DNA of 64,000 nucleotides, from the NCBI RefSeq assembly GCF_000016425.1, contig NC_009380.1:2546144-2610143 (forward strand), written 5' to 3'. This document shows positions 34,378-41,360 of the stretch, one piece after another. Numbering within the stretch: the stretch's first letter is position 1; the number at the start of each line of letters is the position of its first letter. The DNA is from Salinispora tropica CNB-440 (lineage in GTDB: Bacteria > Actinomycetota > Actinomycetes > Mycobacteriales > Micromonosporaceae). A program made the position numbers and the translations under genes. The notes under the pieces were generated by a model that saw nothing but the letters and a program-made list of their open reading frames with translations, ran no database searches and had not been told where the DNA came from.

Positions 34378-35289
34378 TCAGAGCGGTTCCCCGAGGGGCC
34401 CGTGCTGGTCGGCCAGGTTCTTGGCCCAGTGGGCGGCGAAGTCCGGTTGGCTGCCGTCGGTGTCGGTGAACCCGTACTCCTGGTAGAGGCCCCAGGTGGC
34501 CAGGGCACGCCCGGTTTTGGCCATGATGGTGGGGTCCGCGGCCAGCGCGGCGACAGCCCGCCCGAGGTAGGCCGGGGTTTCGGAGTGGGCGAAGTTCGGG
34601 TCCTGGGCCACGCCGTCGCGCCAGTTGGTCTCGGTGACACCGAAGTGTTCCAGCATGGCCTCCGAGCGGAGAAAGCCCGGCGTGATGGCTACGGCCGCCA
34701 CGCCGTGGGGCTTGAGCTCGGCGGCCTGGGCGACGGCGAGGCGGATGACCGCGGATTTCACCAGGTCGTAGAAGAGGGTGCCGCGGTAGCGGGCGGTGTT
34801 GCCGTCGGTCACCTCCACGACCAGGCCGCTGCGGCGGGCGACCAGAAGGGGGAGCGCGTACCGGCTGGTGATGATGTGGGTATCCACCGCCTGCCGCAGC
34901 AGTCGCAGACCGGTGTCCAGGTCCTGTTCCCACAGTGGGCGCTCCCAGTCAACCAGCGGATCGCCGCCCCATACCGAGTTGACCAGGATGTCGAGCTGGC
35001 CGTCCTGCTCGGTGGCGACCGTGTGGACGAGCGCCTGTACGTCGTCGGGACGGCTGTGGTCGGTTCGAACGGGAATGCCCAGTCCGCCGGCGGCGGTGAC
35101 TCGTTCGGCGGTCTGCTCGATGGTCTCCGGGCGGGCCAGGTCGGAGCGCTTTCCGGCGCTGCTTCGTCCGGTGACGTACACCGTCGCGCCGGCGGCACCG
35201 AGTTCGACGGCGATGCCCCGTCCGCCGCCTCGGGTGCCGCCAGCGACCAGGGCCACCTTTCCGGCCAGCGGGCCTGTGCGCTTTGTCAT
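34378..35289 (-). CDS. Short-chain dehydrogenase/reductase
   Basis: This is a 303-residue SDR with the nucleotide-binding GGTRGGGRG glycine motif near residues 17-25, NSVWGG in place of NNAG, and a YDLVK catalytic Tyr-x3-Lys near residue 180. The C-terminal ~60 residues extend past the classical fold. The substrate is unknown. The ATG overlaps the TetR stop in an ATGA junction, so the SDR is the gene controlled by that repressor. Confidence 0.9.
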   Translation of the reverse strand: MTKRTGPLAGKVALVAGGTRGGGRGIAVELGAAGATVYVTGRSSAGKRSDLARPETIEQTAERVTAAGGLGIPVRTDHSRPDDVQALVHTVATEQDGQLDILVNSVWGGDPLVDWERPLWEQDLDTGLRLLRQAVDTHIITSRYALPLLVARRSGLVVEVTDGNTARYRGTLFYDLVKSAVIRLAVAQAAELKPHGVAAVAITPGFLRSEAMLEHFGVTETNWRDGVAQDPNFAHSETPAYLGRAVAALAADPTIMAKTGRALATWGLYQEYGFTDTDGSQPDFAAHWAKNLADQHGPLGEPL

Positions 35290-35903
35290 GACTCCTCCAT
35301 ATCAGGGGTTGTTCGCGGCGGCAGGTGGGGCGCCAGGACAGCGGCGAGCTCCTGCCGCAGTCGCTGTTCGAGGCCGCCTTCGCGCTCCAGTGCCCAGTTC
35401 AGGCCGGAGCCGGCGATGACCGCCTGCACCGTGCGGGCCAGTGCGGCGGGGTTGCTGTCGGTGCGGAGCTCGCCGGTGTCCACCGCCTCGGTGAGCAGGT
35501 GCGCGATCGTTCGTTGCTGAGTGCGGTGAATGGCCCGGGCGCGTTCGTAGAGCTGCGGGTCACCAAGATCCATGCACAGGAACGCCAGGTGATTGGCGTA
35601 GCTCTCCGGGGTGCTCATCGCCGCCATGGACTGCACCATCAGTGCCGCCAAGGCCCCGAGCGCCGAGTCGTGCGACCGACGCGCTCGCTCAACCAGCTCG
35701 CTCATGTCCTTCTCGGCCTGGTCGGCGAGGGCGAGAAGGAGGCCATGTTTGGAGCCGAAGCGTTGCACCAGGGTTGCCGGCACCAGCCCGACCTCGCGTG
35801 CCACGGCGGCCAACGTGAGACCCGCCGGACCCACCTGACCCATGACCTGCGTCGTCGCGCGCAGGATCACCGCGTCGTCCACCCCGCGGGGGCGTCCCAC
35901 CAT
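35286..35903 (-). CDS. TetR family transcriptional regulator
   Basis: The 205-residue protein begins MVGRPRGVDDAVILRATTQV and has the HTH at ~20-55 (LTLAAVAREVGLVPATLVQRFGSKHG), then a helical effector domain. An AAAAGGAG ribosome-binding site precedes ATG 35903. A perfect 8-bp dyad just upstream is the probable autoregulatory operator. It is the first gene of a two-gene operon with the SDR. Confidence 0.92.
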   Translation of the reverse strand: MVGRPRGVDDAVILRATTQVMGQVGPAGLTLAAVAREVGLVPATLVQRFGSKHGLLLALADQAEKDMSELVERARRSHDSALGALAALMVQSMAAMSTPESYANHLAFLCMDLGDPQLYERARAIHRTQQRTIAHLLTEAVDTGELRTDSNPAALARTVQAVIAGSGLNWALEREGGLEQRLRQELAAVLAPHLPPRTTPDMEES

Positions 35904-35916
35904 CGCCGCTCCTTTT

Positions 35917-35936
35917 ATAAATGACTGTTCATTTAT
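35917..35936. promoter_or_regulatory. TetR autoregulatory operator
   Basis: ATAAATGA-CTGT-TCATTTAT is a perfect inverted repeat with 8-base arms, located 13 bases upstream of the TetR start codon. Confidence 0.65.
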
Positions 35937-36012
35937 TAAATCAGGTGGGTTCGTGCCGGGCAAATCCCGCCGCTGCCGGTGCCTACGTCCGCTGGTCAGG
36001 GTCGATCCACCA

Positions 36013-37311
36013 TCACCGCTGCCGTAGCTCGCGGCGGGTGAAGCCGTAGCCGAACGCGGCCAGCAGCGCCGCCGCCGTGCCCAGGAAGATCGCCGTGCTG
36101 CCATAGGCGTCAATCACCAGTCCGGCGGCGATCGTGGAGAACGGAAACAGGCTCAGCGCAGCGAAGACGATCGCGCTCATCACCCGGCCGAGTAGGTGTG
36201 GCGCGGTGTTCTGCTGCACGATCGTGATCACCAGTACGTTCGTGACGGTGCTGGCGAGGCCGGCCACGGAGAGTGCGACCACGGCGCCGAGATAGCCGGC
36301 GAAGGGCACCAAGGCGACAGCCCCGCCCAACACCAGGCCCGACACCATCGCCGTCGCTCCGCGTCGGGGCAACCCCGCCAGACCGGCGGAGCAGAGCCCA
36401 CCCACCAGCGATCCGGCGGTGAAGGCGGCGAGCAGCCCGCCCAGCCCGCCCGCACCGGCGGCGAAGTCGTCGTTGTTCAGCGACGGCAGGCCCACCCGGA
36501 CCATTCCGCCGACGGTAAGGTTGGCGGCCCCGGTGACCAGCAGCACGGTACGCAACAGCGCCGACTCACGAAGCAGTCGCCAGAACCCGATCGTAGGATC
36601 ACTCGGCGGCGTCCCGTCGCCCGACTCGTGCTGCGGTGACCCGCCGCCACCGGTGGGGGCCGCCAGCGGCATCGCCGCAGCGCGCCCCATACCGCCGATC
36701 ATCGCCAGGCAGGCCGCCGAAACGGCGAAGGTCACGGCGTCTACCCCGAACGCGACCGCTGGCGATAGGGCGATCACCACGAGGCCAGCGACACCCGGAC
36801 CGATCATTCCGGCGGCGAAGGTCGCGGTGCTGTGTAGCCCGTTGCCAGCCTGTAACTGCTCGGCGGGCAGCAGCCGCGGCGTGATCGCGTAGGCAGCGGG
36901 CTGGAACATTCCGGCACCCAGCCCGGTGCCGGCCACCAACACCGCTACGCCGAACATGCCTCCAGCGCCGGTCACGGCAACCACGACGATGCCGGCGGTG
37001 AAGAGGATCCGAATCAGATCAGAGATCAGCATCACCCGCCAGGGTCCGATCCGGTCGGAGAAGACTCCACCCAGCGGTGTCGTCACCAACCGGCACAGCC
37101 CGTAGCCGGCGACCAGCAGGCCGAGGTCCCGAGCGCCGCCGCCGAATTGATAGACCAGAAACGGAAGCGCCACCGCGTGAAAGGCGTCGCCGAAGACGGA
37201 GACCAGCTCGGCGGCGAACAACAGCCGGTATCCGCGGGTGCGCAGGGGAGCGAAGCTGAACTGCGGCCGGAAGCGGCGAGCGGTGGCGGTGACCGCCGTA
37301 GCCTCAGCCAT
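36013..37311 (-). CDS. MFS exporter, last gene of the RiPP operon
   Basis: This 432-residue major facilitator of the drug-exporter type (MFS_3/Enterobactin-exporter-like) has about twelve hydrophobic segments and the conserved loop SDRIGPWRVMLISD after segment 2. ATG 37311 lies inside the P450 3' end (8-base overlap), so translation is coupled. In this operon it is the obvious candidate to export the modified peptide or to give self-protection. The reading frame extends upstream to 37437 but overlaps P450 fully there. Confidence 0.88.
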   Translation of the reverse strand: MAEATAVTATARRFRPQFSFAPLRTRGYRLLFAAELVSVFGDAFHAVALPFLVYQFGGGARDLGLLVAGYGLCRLVTTPLGGVFSDRIGPWRVMLISDLIRILFTAGIVVVAVTGAGGMFGVAVLVAGTGLGAGMFQPAAYAITPRLLPAEQLQAGNGLHSTATFAAGMIGPGVAGLVVIALSPAVAFGVDAVTFAVSAACLAMIGGMGRAAAMPLAAPTGGGGSPQHESGDGTPPSDPTIGFWRLLRESALLRTVLLVTGAANLTVGGMVRVGLPSLNNDDFAAGAGGLGGLLAAFTAGSLVGGLCSAGLAGLPRRGATAMVSGLVLGGAVALVPFAGYLGAVVALSVAGLASTVTNVLVITIVQQNTAPHLLGRVMSAIVFAALSLFPFSTIAAGLVIDAYGSTAIFLGTAAALLAAFGYGFTRRELRQR

Positions 37312-38506
37312 GAAGGGAGACCGGGAGTGACTCCAGTCCACGCAACATGATCGTGTCCCGCCACCGAAGCTGGCGCACCTCGGCGGCGAGCGTGAGCCCC
37401 GGGTACCGCCCCAGCAGGGCGCCGAGGGCCACCTCACCTTCGAGTTTTCCGAGGAACGCGCCGAGGCAGCGGTGCAGGCCGTGGCCGAAGGCGAGATGTC
37501 CGGTGTCGCGCCGGTCGAGGATCAACCGGTCGGCGTCCGGGAAACGGTCGGGGTCCCGGTTGGCCCCGCCGAGCGACACCAGTACCAGCTCACCGGCGGG
37601 AATCACGACGTCGTCGACGGTGACCGGCGCGGTGGTGAACCGTAGCGTCGCCATGGCGACCGGGGACTCGTAGCGGAGGAACTCGTCTATCGCCTCCGAC
37701 AGCGCGTGCGGGTTCGCCAGCAGCCACCGGTGCTGGTCGGGGTTGCGTACCAGGGCGAGGGTGGCGGTGCCGAGCAGGTTGACGGTCGTCTCGTGCCCGC
37801 CGATCAGGAGCAGGAAGACCATACCGACGATTTCGTCGTCGGTGAGCTGGCCCGCGTCACGTGCGGCCAGTAACTCGGTCAGCAGGTCCTCGCCGGGGCG
37901 GGCCCGTCGATGTCGTAGCTGAACCTCGATGTAGTCGGTCATGTCCCGCAGCGCCGTGGCGAAGGCCGCAGGGTCGTCGTTGTGCGTCAGAATCGCCGTT
38001 GACCAGGAACGGTAGGCGTCTCGCTCCTCGGCCGGGAAGCCAAGCAGTTCACAGATGACCAACATCGGTAACGGGAAGGCGAAGTCCTGCACCAGGTCCA
38101 CTGTCTGTCGACCGCCGACCCCGTCCAGCAACGAGGTGGTGATGCGTTCCACCAGTGGCCGCATCGCCGCCACCCGGCGAGCGGTGAACGCCCCCTGAAC
38201 GAGGTGCCGCAACCGGGTGTGGTCCGGCGGGTCGCTGTTGAGCATGTGGATGACGTCACCGCCGAGGGTGACCCCGGCAACCCGGTTGTCGGCCAGCGTC
38301 TGGGCGCGGCGGGCGTCCTGCCCGAACCGTGGGTCGGCGAGCGCCGCGCGCACGTTTCGGTAGCGGGCAATGACCCACATCGGTATGCCCTCGTCGCTGT
38401 GCAGGATCGATACCGGTCCGTTGGCCCGGATGCGGGCCAACGCCGGGTACGGATCGGCGATATACGGCACCGGTGGCGGCGCCGACGTGCTGGTCACGGA
38501 CTCCAT
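37304..38506 (-). CDS. Cytochrome P450 in RiPP operon
   Basis: This is a soluble class I P450 of 400 residues, CYP105/107-like in style. Visible are the I-helix GGHETT near residue 245, the ExxR-type EFLR of the K-helix region and the heme-binding FGHGLHRCLG with Cys347. It needs external ferredoxin and reductase. A GAGGAGAG ribosome-binding site precedes ATG 38506. Its place between a RiPP maturase partner and an exporter suggests oxidative tailoring (hydroxylation or cross-linking) of the peptide; that role is inferred. Confidence 0.93.
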   Translation of the reverse strand: MESVTSTSAPPPVPYIADPYPALARIRANGPVSILHSDEGIPMWVIARYRNVRAALADPRFGQDARRAQTLADNRVAGVTLGGDVIHMLNSDPPDHTRLRHLVQGAFTARRVAAMRPLVERITTSLLDGVGGRQTVDLVQDFAFPLPMLVICELLGFPAEERDAYRSWSTAILTHNDDPAAFATALRDMTDYIEVQLRHRRARPGEDLLTELLAARDAGQLTDDEIVGMVFLLLIGGHETTVNLLGTATLALVRNPDQHRWLLANPHALSEAIDEFLRYESPVAMATLRFTTAPVTVDDVVIPAGELVLVSLGGANRDPDRFPDADRLILDRRDTGHLAFGHGLHRCLGAFLGKLEGEVALGALLGRYPGLTLAAEVRQLRWRDTIMLRGLESLPVSLHG

Positions 38507-38549
38507 GGCTCTCCTCGCGGTCGGCGGTTGGGGAGAGAAAGCGGCCTAC

Positions 38550-39227
38550 TTACACGCTCAGGGCAGGAGACGGCCACCGGTACGCCCGGGTCGGCAGCCA
38601 CCACAGATGCCCGGCCTGCTCGGCGATCAACCGTGCCTCGGCCAGCTCCTGGCGTACGGCAGCGGGCAGTCGCCCGGCCGGGACGCCGTCAACCAACTTT
38701 TTGATCGCCGCCCGGTGCTCCGGTTCGTCGATGGTGTACATCTCCAGCGTGCCGAGCCGTCGGTCGCGAACCTCGGTGAATCCCGGACCCCGTCGGAATA
38801 CGCACATCCCCAGAAAGAACGACTCCCGCCAACCGCGTACCGCCGCGTCGTCACCGGCGCCGTCTACCCGAACCGGCGGATACAGATGGTTGAACAGTCC
38901 TCGACCCGCACAGCCGTCGTGACAACGGGCGACCCACTCCGCCGAGATCGCATGGGCGGTCAGCTCCCGGAGCAACACCAAGGTACGGGCGGCGACGACG
39001 CCCGCGTCCGGACACAGGTCAACCGGCTCGGCGAGCCGAACATGCCGGACGCCGAGGTGGTAGAACTCCGCGACGAGAGGCTCCCACACGCCGGTGATCC
39101 GTCGCGTACCGAAGGACATTCCCGGGACCCGGGCGGCGGTGGGCTCGTAGTCGCGGGACAGCTGGATCTCGACCCCGCTCGCGTTCCACTCGGTCATCTC
39201 GGTGAACTCAGGCGACGACGGTGGCAC
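38550..39227 (-). CDS. DUF5825-like protein, partner of the radical SAM maturase
   Basis: The 225-residue protein has no recognisable enzyme motif. It contains a helical middle with a conserved-looking HDGCAGRGLFNHLYPPVR segment, WRESFFLGMCVFRRGPGF, and a C-terminal helix ending WWLPTRAYR. It resembles the family annotated DUF5825 that occurs beside B12-radical SAM RiPP enzymes; I recall this association but cannot verify it here. The start is GTG 39227, with a GAGGAGG ribosome-binding site; it overlaps the maturase by 20 bases, so the two are translated together. A peptide-binding or scaffold role is a guess. Confidence 0.7.
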   Translation of the reverse strand: MPPSSPEFTEMTEWNASGVEIQLSRDYEPTAARVPGMSFGTRRITGVWEPLVAEFYHLGVRHVRLAEPVDLCPDAGVVAARTLVLLRELTAHAISAEWVARCHDGCAGRGLFNHLYPPVRVDGAGDDAAVRGWRESFFLGMCVFRRGPGFTEVRDRRLGTLEMYTIDEPEHRAAIKKLVDGVPAGRLPAAVRQELAEARLIAEQAGHLWWLPTRAYRWPSPALSV

Positions 39228-41112
39228 GCGATTCCTCCTCAGCTCGCTGGGCGGCTACTCGGCGGTGTTCGATCCGGGTCAGTACCTGGTTGTTGGACTC
39301 CACGGCGAGGTGCACCTGGTAGCCGCCGTCGTGAAACAGCAGGCCCAGCGCAGCCCACCGGGACAGCAACGGTTCGACGACCGCCGCCCCGCCTGGCACC
39401 TTGGCGACGAGGGTCGCGACCGTACGGGGCTGGCCCAGCAGCCGAAACAGCTCGATCTCGGCGGGCGTGGTCAGCTCCAGTACGGTCCAGTCAAAGCTGG
39501 CGCGTCGGCTGACCAGCACGATCCGGTCGGCAAGTTCCTGGTACGTGAGCCGGCTGATCGGATACCGCGCCTGCCAGGTGGCGAGGGCCGCGTCGAGTTC
39601 GGCGGCCAGGGTTCGGTCGATGCCCTTCGGCGGCGACGTGAAGACGTACGCCAGGTCGGCGAGCTCGGTCTCGGGCAGCCGGTAGATCTCGGCGTACTGG
39701 GGGGCCGGCCGCAGGCTGGCGAACCCCAGTTCGGGGCGGTCGAAGTAGGGGCTGTACCGCTCAATGGCGATCCGGGTCGAACTGATCGGCGGCTCCAGAT
39801 GGTGGAGCGCCGGCAGCTGCGCGAGGACGCTGGTGTAGTCCTGCGCCGTCTCGCCCGGGAACCCGTACAGGTAGTTCCAGCTCGCGGTCACACCGGCGCT
39901 CTGCGCATCGCGCAACGCCCGGACGTTCTGGCAACCGGTGACGCCCTTGTCCATTAGCCGCAGCACATTGCTGCTGAGGTTCTCCACCCCTGGCTGGACC
40001 TGCACCGCACCGGCGTCGCTCAGCTGCTGGAAGTGGTGCCGGCGCAGGTTGGCCTTGACTTCGAAGTGGAGGCGCAGGTCGTACTCCGATTCGGCCAGCC
40101 ACCGCAGCACCGAGTCGAAGTAGGCCATATCCAGGATGTTGTCGACGACGATGAAGTCGAGCAGTTGGTGGCGCCGTGCGAGGTCGAGGAGCTCGTCGAG
40201 GAACCGGGCCGGGCTCTTGCTGCGAAACTGCATGAACGACCCGTTGAGCCCGCAGAACGTGCAGTGGTGCTTCTCGCCCCACCAGCAACCGCGGGAGCCT
40301 TCGACCACTAGTTTGGGCGCCACCCAGTCGGCTGCTGCCGACGCGTCTAGCCGTTCCAGGTAGCCGGTGTAGTCGGGAGCGACGATGTGGGCCGGCGGCA
40401 GGGGAGTGGACGACATCGGGTTGGCCCGTTCCGTTCCGTCCCGGTCCCGCCAGCACAGGCCAGAGATCCTGGCCAGCTTCGTCCGGTCGGGTGCGGCGGT
40501 CAGTGGATCGAGCGCGTCGAGTAGGTGTGGGAAGGCGACCTCGCCCTCACCCCGCACGACGTAGTCGACGTAGGGGAAGTTGCGGTGCAGTGCCGCCCCC
40601 TGCGGCCCGTCGCAGTTGGCCCCACCGAACACGATGCGGGTCTGCGGCCGTAGCTGTTTGAGTAGCCGGGCGACGGCGAGGCTGGCGGCATTCTGCTGGA
40701 ACGTGGTGGTGAAACCGACGACGTCGGGCGTCGTGGCCGCCAGTTCGGCCGCGAGTCCGCGAATGAACTCGGGCACCACCCGGTGCATCGACCCGGTCTG
40801 CGCGATCTCGGCGTCGGCCGTACCGTTGCGGGCCAGGAGCCGGGCGTAGGAGTCGAACGACCGGTCCGAGTCGTCGAGTAGTCCGGAGAAGACCCAGTCG
40901 CCGGCGCCGAGGAAGTAGGAGGACTCGGAGAAGTACTGGTAGTCGGCGAGCGTGAGGTTGGTGACCCGGGCCGCCCAGTCGAAGAAGTCGAGGTTCGCGT
41001 AGCGAACCTGCACCTCGTGGCCACCCTGGCTGGCTGCCGTGCGCAGGATGCCCAGCGCCAGCGACGGAACATCGATCGATCCCCAGGGCATGCTGACCAG
41101 GACGACCTTCAT
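39208..41112 (-). CDS. B12-binding radical SAM RiPP maturase (C-methyltransferase type)
   Basis: This 634-residue enzyme has an N-terminal cobalamin-binding domain (residues ~1-195, ending VVRGEGE) and a radical SAM barrel from ~265. The cluster cysteines are Cys276, Cys284 and Cys287 in CWWGEKHHCTFCG, the CWWG-x4-CxxC variant typical of the RiPP maturation radical SAM protein 1 family. The DxHxxG motif is absent, as usual in class B enzymes. A C-terminal ~130-residue extension may bind the precursor. GGAAGG precedes ATG 41112. The family is linked to methylation of unactivated peptide carbons; the target here would be the adjacent peptide. Confidence 0.93.
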   Translation of the reverse strand: MKVVLVSMPWGSIDVPSLALGILRTAASQGGHEVQVRYANLDFFDWAARVTNLTLADYQYFSESSYFLGAGDWVFSGLLDDSDRSFDSYARLLARNGTADAEIAQTGSMHRVVPEFIRGLAAELAATTPDVVGFTTTFQQNAASLAVARLLKQLRPQTRIVFGGANCDGPQGAALHRNFPYVDYVVRGEGEVAFPHLLDALDPLTAAPDRTKLARISGLCWRDRDGTERANPMSSTPLPPAHIVAPDYTGYLERLDASAAADWVAPKLVVEGSRGCWWGEKHHCTFCGLNGSFMQFRSKSPARFLDELLDLARRHQLLDFIVVDNILDMAYFDSVLRWLAESEYDLRLHFEVKANLRRHHFQQLSDAGAVQVQPGVENLSSNVLRLMDKGVTGCQNVRALRDAQSAGVTASWNYLYGFPGETAQDYTSVLAQLPALHHLEPPISSTRIAIERYSPYFDRPELGFASLRPAPQYAEIYRLPETELADLAYVFTSPPKGIDRTLAAELDAALATWQARYPISRLTYQELADRIVLVSRRASFDWTVLELTTPAEIELFRLLGQPRTVATLVAKVPGGAAVVEPLLSRWAALGLLFHDGGYQVHLAVESNNQVLTRIEHRRVAAQRAEEESRATVVA

Positions 41113-41132
41113 CGCGGATCCTTCCGTTGGTG

Positions 41133-41170
41133 GGCTTCGTTCCGGAAACGAGCTGCTCCGGAACGAAGCC
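41133..41170 (-). terminator. 14-bp hairpin between precursor and maturase genes (attenuator)
   Basis: Arms 41133-41146 and 41157-41170 are perfectly complementary with a 10-base loop. It sits in the 84-base gap after the precursor stop and before the maturase ribosome-binding site. A partial terminator or RNA-stabilising stem here would make more precursor than enzyme, a known layout in RiPP operons. Confidence 0.7.
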
Positions 41171-41196
41171 GTCGAACTGGCGGTCACCACTGGGGG

Positions 41197-41355
41197 TTAC
41201 TCGCTGGCCGCCAGCTTGTCGGTCGCTGGATCGGTCCCGCCGCTCCGCTCGGCCGCAACCGCCCGGTCCATGTCGAGGAACATCTTCACCACGACCGCCC
41301 CGCGCTCCCGCTCGTTGGTGGCGATCGGGTCATGACGTACGCTGCGTCGCTTCAT
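41197..41355 (-). CDS. Candidate RiPP precursor peptide (52 aa)
   Basis: This small gene lies between the S9 peptidase and the radical SAM maturase. An excellent ribosome-binding site (GGGAGGTGA, inside the peptidase stop region) precedes ATG 41355 by 5 bases. The peptide starts MKRRSVRHDPIATNERERGA, a basic then acidic leader-like part, and continues with a VVVKMFLDMDRAVAAERSGG segment. It ends in an acidic/polar tail (TDP...KLAASE). It has no Cys, Trp or Tyr, so modification must fall on other side chains; Val, Met, Leu and the single Phe in residues 21-28 are candidates. The position of the core and the cleavage site is unknown. The same frame is open far upstream, but there it is the antisense shadow of the peptidase gene. 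Confidence 0.72.
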   Translation of the reverse strand: MKRRSVRHDPIATNERERGAVVVKMFLDMDRAVAAERSGGTDPATDKLAASE

Positions 41356-41360
41356 GCGCT

